DNA from: Varroa destructor
Taxonomy: Eukaryota > Arthropoda > Arachnida > Mesostigmata > Varroidae
DNA length: 64,000 bases
NCBI RefSeq assembly: GCF_002443255.2
Contig: NW_019211459.1
Location: 25,067,388-25,131,387 of the forward strand
Reading direction: 5' to 3'
Below the pieces are notes generated by a model. The model did no database searches. It was not told where the DNA came from and saw only the letters and a list, made by a program, of their open reading frames with translations. Below, one piece after another: positions 16,812 to 29,500 of the stretch. The position numbers and the translations under genes were made by a program. Position 1 is the first letter of the stretch, and each line of letters starts with the position of its first letter.

Positions 16812-16862
<51 letters not shown>
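16812..16862. repeat. (AT)n microsatellite
   Basis: About 25 uninterrupted AT units. Confidence 0.95.
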
Positions 16863-16866
<4 letters not shown>

Positions 16867-19800
16867 GTACTAACAATTTGTGTAATTGTGCTGATCGATT
16901 TGAGGCATAATAATAGCCCGGTGAAACAATATAACAACCTATAGGCGGAGGAGGATATGTTCTTATCACGCACACATTCTACTTGAAGTCTAATCGAAAC
17001 ATAACCAGATTTGGTAATGGAAAGGATTGAATGGTACAATTTTCGACATGATGCCGTTGTCCTCATTAGGTCCTTTAAAGTACAGCTACACCAGGCTTCT
17101 GGTATAAGGAGGCATCTCAATTTAAGGTGACAGTTAGAATTCCAATCGCAATGTCCAACCTGCTAAATCAGACTGTGCTAATACAGGTATTACTCGTGAA
17201 ATACCGTTGCCTTTAGATTTTCTTTCAGTTAAAACGCATCTCTTTGACTCAATTCTGCTCATGCGGTCGTAAAAACTTTGTTACACCTAAATGTCTCAAA
17301 GCTATCCAATCTCCAGCTCTGGCAATCCAATATAAATGGATAACAAGTTACTAACAGGATCTCATGGGGATATTGGTGTATGTAGGAGCATCATAGGAAG
17401 CTTCCGAATTGAAAGTTTTATATCAATCTTCCCTAAACATCAGTGTAATAACATGGCTCTCGCCGCCGTAAAGGATGGCCAAAACTTAGGTTCTAATGTG
17501 CGTGATGGTGTCCTGGTTCTACGACTGAAAAGAAGTTAGTCTATTTCTCGCCCACTGGGCTAATTCCGAAAGTTTGAAACCGTACGAAGAAGACTAGCAA
17601 CGACTCATAGACGACGTTCATAAACGCGCAGCACAGCAACTTAGGAACCCGCGATCCCCATCAACCGCAAGCAGATTAGGAAAACCTCCAGAGGTCTCGA
17701 ACAGCTGAAGAAACGCCTGAAGAGACTATTTTATCTGAATTCTGCGCTGCAAAGGATCTTGTACAATCCGCTATGACCAAAGGGCCGCTTCGGTGAGAAG
17801 AATTCTGCGAGTCACAAGACTACACGAATTCTTAGAAAAACCAAAAAATATCACTTCTTCAAAAGTGAATCGCCAAGGCAAGGACGGTATTATACGCAAT
17901 TTGATATTTGAAAGCGTCGTACTTACGTTTGCAAGGGGATTATAATAAGTAACTCTTTAAAAGCAATAAACCGAACTGGTATAACATCCAGCACAGATGA
18001 TAAACGAAAATTGAGTTCCTGAAAAAGTAATAAAGTTCTATGTTAATGAAGACTAAAAGTCTATGCTCTGATAGGCTTTTCTGAAGATCTGTCGTATGAT
18101 CTATTCACAAAAGGGCTTAAAAAGAGTTTTAATAGGCGGCGGGTATTATAAGCCGCCGAGAAAGAGAACTTCCTAGTGTGTACACTACTATCGTCATTAT
18201 CGGTAGAAATATAGTGACCTGTGGATAGTTAGCACGAGTTTTTTAGGCACCGACGCTTGCTAAACTCTTAAAGATTTGACCTAATATCTTACTCCTTAGT
18301 CAAATATAGGAACGCGAAACAAGAATATAGCATAGGTGGTGTAAACTTAGAGTTGTAAACAATGGAGGTGTAAACAATGAGATCAGGGTGTTAGGGTTAG
18401 ATTACGTTGTAGAACATACAGCCAGTCTTCTTCCACGCGCTAGAAAACGTTTTCCAGATAGTCTATACAATCGAGATCCGGTCTATACGATTTCCTATAT
18501 ATGTTGAACAAATCATGGTCCATGTCGCCTCCAGACCTAACTAAAGTAGACTGTTTTTAAAAAAAAAAAACTTAAATACATCTGCAAGATAGATAGCATG
18601 TAAATGCCAATGTAATAGATATTTAGCTACGATTACAAATATTCTAGACTGCTTTCGGATTATTGATAATTTTATAAAGATAGAGAGAACTCAACCGTTT
18701 ATCGTGGCAAAATTGATTAATGTGACCTGGATTAATGAGAATCAAATGAAGAGAAAAAAATGATTTAACAAAAAAAAAAAAAATACGTAACAACAAAATT
18801 GTATGGTGATTTCTTTCGTCGAGGATGTCACGTAATGAGTGCTATGCATAGGTGTATATACGTATATAGTGAAAATTTCTTATCTTATATCTGTAAGGGA
18901 CGCAGAACAAAGATGAGAATGTGTCCGAGAAGATTTTCACTCGTCAGTTGGTTTTCGCCCTACTCCCTTTGTATATGAGGTTTTTGACTATTTAGATAAC
19001 GAACTATATAAATATTGACAATATCAAACTCATCGACCCGAAACGAAGAACCGAAATCACCGACTGGTTCTAAGTTTTAAGCTTCCTTGTTCATGTAGAT
19101 CATTCATATTGAGCGAACCACATGTTCTTCTAGTTTGCAGTGGTATGAATATGTTGATTCATCTAGATAGTTAATGTTTGAAAAAAAAAAATGAGCTACA
19201 TTTAAAATAATAGGAATAGGTTGACATTCTAAGTGGGGTTGTTCGAGATAGCCGTGGCTAAGTATTTGCAACAAGCATTCTGCCCACCCCGTGTTTTATC
19301 GCGTCACAATGGTCGCACTACACGTTTTGTAGTAACATGGTGGCAGTATTCTGTGTGATAGTCTACATCATACAATCGAACGTTTCGAACACGAGACAAA
19401 ACTTACAGCTTTATTATTACGATTCACGACGCGAGTAGCGCTACGCTAACATATGGGATCTGACGCCAACATGTCGTAATGCGATCATCATCATCTCGGT
19501 TAAGCTTTTCTTCGTTTTCGCTGTTCTTCGGGACGAAGAGGAAACTAGTGAGGTAAGTGAGCTACCTCCTAATGCTATCTCGTATAGACTTACCATGTTG
19601 TTTTAGGTCTTCAGCAATTTTCATTGTGTATTTCGATCGCTGATATGTCGAGTTGAGTCATCACCTAACGGTCGGAGTCTTGGCTAAACAATAGTGATCG
19701 TCGGTCACCTTAAAGCAACCACCTGCGCACTCTGAATCAATCTCTTTTACAACCAGATCATGGACTAATACGTAGAATTGGCATTCGTTCATTTGACGAG

Positions 19801-20469
19801 CGAGATTATGCAAATACTTCACTTCTCTATTTAAAGGACAAGGGCAAATTTTTTGAACAACAGAATAAAATAACGTTTAATTTCAGAAAGTACCCAGGCG
19901 TTTAATTACGCATATTGGCCATTAATAATTAAAACTCAAATTAGATAACTATTTGAATAACCACCTATCTTGAAAAAAAGCTTCGGCATTTTTGTTGGTA
20001 CAGATAGTTGAACCCGGTGGTGTTGAACTATGCTAAAAAATTCGAATTCTCGCTGATATAGATCGACAAGCCCTATTTGCGGAACAGCTTGTTCCGTTTA
20101 GCGTGCCATACACACACCCGTCACTAAATCCAGCAAATGTACTGTAACAATCATACAATCGACGTCTTCACTCATACTATACTCTAATAGATACACAGCA
20201 TAAATGTCCATTGTTTAACATACATACTGATTGGCTTTATTAATACGCGTTATGAGTAGTGACGAAAAAAATTACAACGACCATCCTACATTTTCCGTCA
20301 TCAATGTCGATCAACTTCCTTCGATGATTTCGTAAATCCACTTAGTTTCTCCTATACGGTTTTTACGGCTCTGCGGGTGTAGTAGAAACAATAATAATAA
20401 AAGCAGTTGATATTACCTCTTTTTCCCATAGAAAGTCAAGCGAATCAAAAGCTTAATGATCCATTGATT

Positions 20470-20489
20470 TATATATATATATATATATA
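20470..20489. repeat. (AT)n microsatellite, short
   Basis: About 10 AT units. Confidence 0.85.
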
Positions 20490-23400
20490 CTATACGTATA
20501 TTTGCCCCCTGCACGCCTCACTTGTTACACTCTCATAGATTTTTTCAACCGCAGTTCCGTTTTCGCTGTTAGCCGTTTAGCGTCTAGCGCTTGTTCTCAA
20601 TCCACGACCAGCATTTGCCGTCAAGGGGATGTTCTCGTTCCTTCCCTTTTTCTTGTATGGCAGCAAAACAACGGAATGGTTCGCAGCGGCTGCCACTGTT
20701 CCATTCTATGAAAAGACCATCCATTGTTTAGCTACCATTCGCTCGGAGTGCCCTCTTCCTTTTTGTAATGGCTTGTCCATGTGAGCTTTTATGAGATCCT
20801 AATACCGCGCTAGCGACAAGGTCTCATAAAGCAGGACGATGATTTTGCCTTCGACTAGATAGATGACAAGGACGACCCTGTGCGGTAACGACCAATGCAG
20901 ATGGCATTAAGGCCAACATATGTATGTTGCATGCGTCGGTTCTGCAAGTGAACGAGCAAGCTGTAAACACTTTGGGATGAAATGCGCGAGATGTCCTAGT
21001 ACGTAAGTGCAAACGAGCTCAACGTTGAGGAAGGAGGCGTCCAAGCCTCTTATATCTGTCTCAAGCTCAGGTTGTATTATGAGTTAGTGCAGAGGACCTT
21101 GGTGTTGAAGGGAATGGAGCACTGCGGTAATGGATTAGGGCTGGTCGAGGGCTGTTGCCCGAAGCGAGGGACAAAATAAGATACCCGTTCGTCGAGGGGT
21201 CGTTGCCCTCCTTTCGCCCTCCAGCGGCGGTAGCACTAGCAATATGAAGTCCCCTTTTGACCCTGCCCCAAACCTTCGACGAACGAGAGGAGACGTTGTG
21301 GGGGCGGTCGAAACCACAACAAAGTTCTCTCCCCTTCAATGCGTTCAACTCTGGCCCTCTACCTTCTACCTTTCAGGACACACTCCAATGGTGGCCCAAA
21401 TGGCCCCTGTACACTTCATTCGCTGCTATCACCATCACCATCACTGTCACTGACGACGACGGCGAGGATCCGATTTTGCTGTCTCCCTCCAACGGCTGCG
21501 GCTACTTCTTTGAGATTACAAATACCGTGAGCCTTAGCACGGCTGAATTCAACACGGACTCTAACGGATAACAGCGGAGAAAAAGCCACCTGATAGCTAA
21601 TCGAAATAGCATCAATGGCAAAGGAAACAGCGGTGACATCAGTGGCGAACGCCGTAATGACAGCAGCGCGTCGCCGTTAGCGGCAACCACGATTCACAAG
21701 GCAAAAACATTGAAGTGAAAGCGGAATTCGGCCGGATTCCAACCCAAATAGACACACGACTCCCTGATACGACAATAAGATAGGTGCGCGCTGGCGGTAG
21801 CTTGATTAGACTAGCTCTGGCAGCACGAAACGGGAACTCCAAGGCGCTCTCAACGCGGAAAACAGTTACAATTGCACACAATGGAGGGTGGAATGAACAG
21901 CGGGCAGAGAAAGTTTCAGTGAGCAAACGAGATCCGGCTACGCGTTAACGCGCGTCAGATCAATCAGAGGTATCCACTAGCTGCGGCTGCGGAAACAAGC
22001 AAAATGTTATAATAGTTACAGTAACGGCAGGAAGTTATTGCTGTGGTTTGTTACTAGTGTTGTTGAAAAAAGGTGTAACCCATCAGACAGTTTATGACCT
22101 AAAGCTTATTTGCTTCGGAAACTATCTAGTAAAGACTGTTATTTCTTCTTCTCATCAATAGAACAGTGCTAGAGCTACGACTAGTAACTCCTATAACGAA
22201 GGCGCCAAAGAAGTGGCTAGTTATTGCAGTGAAGCAAACGTGAGAAGCTCAAGATAAAAGCAAAATAAACGACAACGATGTAAGGAAGACTGTCGCTGTT
22301 AATGAAGATTGTTCCTGGTCGATGCCAGGCCTCATAGAACGTAGCTTGCCGCTACTAATACTGTCATTTCGGCGATCTATTTTGTATACATCGAATGGAT
22401 GGAATCGAAGTATGCATGAAATTAAGACGACGTTAGTACCTCTAACACAGACGATACAACGGTGGTGACCTCGTCGACTTGGAAACTTGCACAGACATTC
22501 CTGTTTATGAAGTGCATAATCGTAAAAAGTACGTAATAACGAAATGTAGTTAAGTGAGCCGTTTAAAGTTGTTGATTGAAAAAGAGCTAAGCAAGTGGTA
22601 GGTAATGATAATCGAAGGTATTGGTAGATAGGGGAAAAACGACACGTCTATATACGTATACGAACCTGGTTCATATATATATAGGTATGTGCAAATCGTA
22701 ATGTCACATACTCCTATACAATTAGTCAAAAGCGGCGAGAAGTGATAAAGCGTAGCTTTTTCGGAAATTGTGTTGGTTCTCCTCGTCGACGGCTCGATAT
22801 TTCTATGTTTTCCTATTTTCGTCCGATGCAAAAGTGTAGTGCAGGAAATCAGACGCAATGATCGGTTGACGCTGGGGCATGAGTACGGATAAAAGTGCAG
22901 TGTCCAAAAATAGAAATACTATCAGTATACCATATAGAAATCGATGGTGTATGTACGTTGTTAGGCGTTGTATTGCGCAACAGAAGCTGCTACGACAACG
23001 CAAGCCATAGTAACGGTGTCTATACTGTACCAAACACAGAAAAAGCAGGCAGAGAAAGTACAGCCACACAGCCGTGACGTATCGTTTTGGTCAATCGGCG
23101 CTGCTGTCGAGACTCGCCAGGTAACACTAAAGTGTGGAGCGCTCAGTGTCTACCTGTGGTTTTGTTTTTCTAAAGAACGTTTCTGTTTGGCTCCGTTATA
23201 GTTAAATTGGCAATGAGTTTTTCGTCCGACATGTACCATGATAGTATCTAAAAGGGCCAGAACCGTGTGGCTGACCCTTTGTTGTTTGTTTGTTTGTGAA
23301 GACTATATGAGCTACCTTCGTTATCTGAAGGATGTGTACTAATCAACTGGGCATCATTCGGTCTCGATTTAAATTGCTGAGCGTACATAATGAATATGAC

Positions 23401-24086
23401 TAACGAGACCCCAGGCGGATTGACTAAGCTAAAAAACATCTTTTTATAACTGTTTTAGTTAATTGCTTGTGCCATCATCAATTCTGATGATTAATCCTAA
23501 CAATATCTGGAGCTACATAGCGTTTGTAGAACATGCCGCATATCGGAGCCATTACATCATTGATCCCTTCTTGCTAGCCATGCTCACAGCATATAAGCTG
23601 CGTCAAACAGCAGGCGTATTCAATATTCAGCTTTAATTAAATCAAGAAAGTAGGTAGTAAAGCCGGCAACATCTTATAAGCGATGCTGCTTCCTCTGTGA
23701 GGCCGTTGTCGTTCCATTTACACGCAGCATTCGACGGCATATAATACAAGCCGATGCTGTGAGGTATATGGACTCGTATATACCGTACTTGTCCGTAGGT
23801 AATAAAGCAGCAACGAGGGTTTCTAAGTGTTTAAAGGACTGTAAAACAACTCAGCTGAGAACAGTTGAGCCTACCGGCCTGGGAGCACGGAACTTCACGT
23901 GCAGGTAAAGAATCCGTAACCTCTTTCGTGCAGGACAGTTTTTACTAGATCGCCATACCTTTACATCACCCTATTAATATCTAAGGGGTTCGTTGAAATT
24001 TATTTCTGGAAACAGCAGTGACAATGGGTTATCACAGCACGTTAAACAACATAGTTCACAAATACGGGGCGTCTGATCGGTACAGA

Positions 24087-24089
<3 letters not shown>

Positions 24090-24131
<42 letters not shown>
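24090..24131. repeat. (AT)n microsatellite
   Basis: About 20 AT units with one G interruption at 24121. Confidence 0.9.
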
Positions 24132-26500
24132 GACACTATTCAGAAAATTTATGTGGCGCTTTGTAAACCCATGCCTATGGAAGTACGCTGCTTGTAGAAC
24201 TTTTAAAAGCAGGAAAACGTGTTTACGAAATGTATCTTTTCCACTTAACAATATGCACGTTGCGTTTCATGAAATGTAAAAAAAACCCACGTATAAAATA
24301 GTATGTGCGGATTATGATTTCCTATATATTATAGCTGCTTTTTTCAAGATGATTAGATGGTAGCAAAACGATATGACTCGCCGACTGTGTGGGTACTTGT
24401 AAGGACAGTACGATGAAACAAGAGGACATCAAATTCTAAGAGGTCAAGAAAGGTCCCTTGACAACCGCCTAGGCTAAAAAGGATTACTATAAAATATGAT
24501 AAGTTGTCTAATTAAAGTAAAGTAGCTTACCTCATCAGTGTCCAAATGCCGCTGCCTCATTCTATACGTCTCACGGATGCTGTTCATTAGGCCACGTCCA
24601 ACGAGTTGGACAGCAGCGAGTCGGCGTACAATCGTTGCGACTAGTTTAAAGGGGACTCTGCTCTCAATAATCTAAGAATCAGCTGATTCGGTTTATTTAT
24701 GAGTGTCCTCTGTTATTTCCTGTGAGTTATCCTTATTTTATAGCTCAGTGTAGCTGATACTATAGTTTCAAAAGCTATCAGGATCGAGTCTTGTGTTGTC
24801 CGTTTCCAGGACCGACCTGGAGACAACGCTTTTGAGTTACGCGGATTATGTTGATGTTTCACCATAGATTTATGATAATTTATTTATCACAACTATCTAC
24901 TGAATGGAATTTAGAGCTTGTACAGGTTTGACGGCTAATACGATATCTCCAACTATGTCATTACAGAATATCTCGAAACTCCTCGACTGCCGACGCTAAC
25001 AGCAATTACCGCGTCTTCAACTAAATATTGTGTCGGAAACTTAACAAACGAACTTATAAAGACCGTTAGCCACTGGTGAAGACCTAAACATTACCGCATA
25101 ACCAGTGATATATGCATCAAGTCGTGCAAATAGGACCTCATAATTCTAGATACCCGTATAGGAGGCACCATGTATAACGAAGTCCCGGCAACAGACGAAG
25201 GCCGCTGAAGCAAGTAAAGCCCAACAGACACTCTCGGCTCGGTTATTTCAACACTTCGAAAAAACAACACATCGCCATGCAGAATATTCTCAGGAAGCAA
25301 AATACTGTTGCGGAACTGCCCGTTGGTCCAAAGGTAGGTACCATGGTAGTGAGGCTTATTTTTTGATCCCTGTGTTTCGGCCGAAACTCTACTTGGACGT
25401 ATGGACACAGCAGCAGAAGCAGCATACATCGTCTGGGGCACAGAGTCCTTGCACCGAACTGAAACGCCACTGCGATGCTAGCTAGAGAGACAGATCATGC
25501 TCGCATTTCTATGCCTTCGCTGCCACTCGAAACCCGACGCTAAGCTTAGACCACATGCTTATCGCCCCTATTTCATTGTTAGCGATTTTTTGTTTTTAAG
25601 CCGTACGGAAAGCTTTCAAATGAAAAGAACGCATCGATCCATAGATAAGCTCTTATTCTTTTTAACGAGTGCGAATACGCTGCCTTAAATCTGTTTGGAT
25701 GTTTGGATGTTTGGATGCAAGAAGAAGCATATGACAACCTAGTTCTTACTTCTATCCTTTACCTTTTTTTCCCATGGCTAAATGCGAATCGTTTGTACGG
25801 TAGGTTGTTCCTTTGCTGTCTATGCATTTATCTGTTCGCAAGCTCACGTTTCCTCGTTGACCTCTCGTTTTTTCTGCTCGTTGGCGCGAGGTCCCGTGAG
25901 GAAATAGCAACTTGACTAGGGCACGACCAACGTAGGGACAGTCGGCCCATGTTAACAGTGGAATTATGTCATAGACCTTTTTATTATTGTTTTGCACTTT
26001 GCCACTACCTCACGCACGCTTAATGCATGTCCCGTTTTAGACAGGTATTACGGGGCTAGCGGCAACGTGGCAATGACAACGGAGCAGCTGCCGTTCGCCC
26101 AATGCAATTAGTGTATCGTACATTGTTAAAAATCCTTAAATTTGGTCTGCTGATACCTTGTCTCGTTTTGTCCGCCTTCATATTAAATAGGAAAAATGCA
26201 AGAGAAAATGTTTTTCTAAGGTCATCAAACATGTGTTTCTTTTAAAAGCGGGCAAGAAGAAGAGGAGCCAGTCCATAGATGTTTCTGTATTAAACGAACA
26301 GCGTTTACCATTTGAGGATCTCACAAAAACTTGATGCCCTCTAGGATATATTTGTTGTTCTCTTATCTTTTAGTTTATATATATTGAATGAGAAAACTAT
26401 GTTGGTAAAGTCTTTGACAAGCTTCAGTTAAGTGTTGATGCGATGCGATTACATAACTGCTAGATCCGTACATTAAGAAATGAATATATGGCTATTCTAG

Positions 26501-29500
26501 GTCGAACTGCGAGAAATGCAAGGACCGCTTCTGCCAGATGGAACCGATGCCAGCAATCATAATGTGCGTGTCACTTGTATTACAATACTAAGCGCCACCC
26601 AATGTTTGATATTAAAATGAAGATTACCTCCGCAATCTTCCTGGGAAGATACTTGCATCTAGCTAGGGCACAAACAACACACTTTAATTGCTAACGGTAT
26701 ACAAACGAAGGTATTGCTTGTCTTTGTTAAATAGTATATCTGTTAACGACAGCAGCTTTAGAAGGCGCTACCTGCGCGTTCCGTCGACACAAGCTCGTAT
26801 TCTTCCCCGTTCCCAATACCTTGAAACAATCAAGCTAGGCTTAAAGAATAAAAAAATACAAAACATTTTATTATTTTTCGACAAGTCTGCAATGATTGTC
26901 GTTTTTTACCACCCCTACTATTGTTTAATGCTAATTTCTTGTTTGCTTCCGCTGTAATTTCTCCTCGGCTCCTCGGACAGAACTACGGGACAACAAATCA
27001 GGCATTTGAAGCTGACGTTGCTACGATAACCGGCCGTGACGAAAGAGACGCGGAAAATGATGATGATGAACGCAATCTCGCCGCTCCAGGAAAGGGCAAA
27101 AAGGGGCATCAAGTTTTCAAGGTATAAACAAAAAAGCTTCATAGCATAGAAGGGCAATCGCCGTTTGTGAGATAGTAAAACCACGAATTCCATAGCAAAT
27201 GTATAAAATAGTTGAAACAGGTGAACGAAATATCTATTTGTATTGAAGCTCTGAAATGCTTTGATAAAACCAATGATGGTTTCCACGAACGAGGTATTGA
27301 ACGAGGTTGGTCCAAGTAGTAGTCGAAAGTATTATACAATTATACATAAACGCGAGAGTAGCGTTCTAGAGAAAAACCATTAGTTACCACTTTATTAAGG
27401 GAAGTCCACGATATGGACGGATGGGTGTTGATAGGGGCCAAAAGGACAAAAAGGATAACAATTGAATCATTTATAGGCGTCGTGTCCAGAAGGAGCTGAA
27501 GATGAGCGAGAGTCGTGGGACAGCGAACTGCAATTTATTCTCGCCACAATTGGTTATGCCGTTGGTCTTGGCAATGTTTGGCGTTTTCCTTACCTAGCGC
27601 AAAAGAACGGGGGAGGTAAAACCACGAACTTGAAATATAATCTAAAAGTGCATTTTAAAAATTTGTCGAGCTATTAGTTAGATTTCAAAGTAGCAGTGAA
27701 CTCTTTTTGTTGAATTGGATAAGATGGCTTCATCTAGTACGTGATGCAGCTTCTTATCTTCTGTTTTTCGTTGCTATGTAGGGGCCTTTTTAATTCCATA
27801 TTTCATTATGCTGGCCATCGAGGGACTACCCATCTTCTATATGGAGCTCGCTGTAGGCCAGAGACTCCGTAAAGGAGCTATTGGAGTATGGAACCTGGTG
27901 TCACCATTTTGTGGAGGAATCGGTGAGTTTATTTCTATCTATTTAGAATCATCATCGCAAACTATTCGTTGCAGTTAAGCGGAAAAGGTCGGACGACGTT
28001 AGATTTTTCCGTTCCTTGGCTTCAAACAGACTACAAACGGTCATTTTAACAAACAAACTTATTCAAACTTGTTAAAGCCCAAACTGTTTTTACTTTTTTG
28101 TACGATCAATTGTTTTAGGTATGGCCTCGGCTGTGGTATCGTTCAATGTGGCACTTTATTATAATACCATTATTGCGTGGTGCCTATACTATTTTCTGCA
28201 ATCATTCAGCACGCCGTTGCCCTGGGCAGAATGCCCACACATCATTACGGCAAATGACACTGCACTAATCGTACCTGAGTGCCAGGTAAATTAATGATTT
28301 GTAAATCAATGTTCCATCAATAGTTTCACATATATGCGCATAAAACTGATAATATAAGTAAATTAAAGTAAATATAGGTTTTGTTTAGGCTGCTAGGATT
28401 TCTCGTAGTTGATCCTTGTCTGCTCATATATTGCTTTACAATAGCCTTTGGTGTCGTTTTAACATTTGTATATTTGATTAGCCAAATTTGAAGCTAAGCT
28501 TAAGGCTTCGTAGCATCTTTTTTTAAAAAAGCGCGCCTGCATTTTGTCACATTAGTGTAGGTGTGGCGATAGCAGGTTATGAGAGTTGTAGCTTATAAAC
28601 TTAGCATAGCGAAAGTTCAAACGCTGATTTCATTTTTTAACGATGTCTGACAATTTCATTTGCAGAAAAGCAGTCCGACGCAGTATTTCTGGTACCGGGT
28701 GACGCTCGACATTTCACCGGATATCGGGTCTCCGGCTCCTTTCAATTACAAAATCGCATTGTGCCTTGTCGCCGCCTGGATCCTCTGCTACATGTGCATG
28801 ATAAAGGGTATCGCCTCATCAGGAAAGGCATGTGCCGCTGGTGATACGGTGTCGTAGCGCGTCAGCCAAAAAACTTCGAATAGGCTTCGCTTTTTTTTCA
28901 ATGAAAAGCTACTCGCACAAGAGGGCAAACTACAAAGTTAAAGAATGACTGATACGCGACAAATATCTGATGGCATGTTTCGATAAGCAGTCATTAACAA
29001 AGTGCGATTTAGCTTTTCAGCCTTATCGGTTGAAGTAAGTGGGCGAGAGATTTAGAAGATTAGGCAAACATATGTCTTCAAGGTTCATTTTCATGCGATG
29101 GGAAAAAAGCGACACGCGGTTGAGATCATAACATTCGAAGTTTCTCAGACGAAGATACAAGTTACACTTTGCCATCTTGTACGCTGATATTTACATGGTT
29201 AATGTGGTCTTTCTAGGTGGTGTACGTTACGGCGACTTTCCCTTATTTCGTACTGATCATTTTCTTTTTCCGCGGAGTCACCCTTGAAGGAATGGCGGAT
29301 GGGCTGATCCACCTTTTCAAGCCGGATGTAAGTCTCTGTACAGTAACTTTGTTTTCTTCTTCCGTTGTTACAAAATGCCACGTAAAGACGTTGGCACAGC
29401 ATCTTCTGTACAATGTTCCATCTTCTACTGTCGCAAACCAAGTAAATCTTTACTACGAATAACCCTATGCCGTTTGTACTATTTCGTCGTTTGCCTGCCG

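Noticed and set aside
17336..17900. Basic open stretches suggesting a decayed transposon or pseudogene.
   Set aside because: Several stops in every frame and no recognisable transposase, polymerase or endonuclease motif.
20824..21926. Dense overlapping frames of 60-104 codons on both strands.
   Set aside because: No start/splice structure or family match; expected by chance in a GC-richer patch.
28828..28857. Read-through of the SLC6 exon to a TAG as a natural C-terminus.
   Set aside because: It would end the protein after about five membrane segments, and the downstream exons are intact and in phase.
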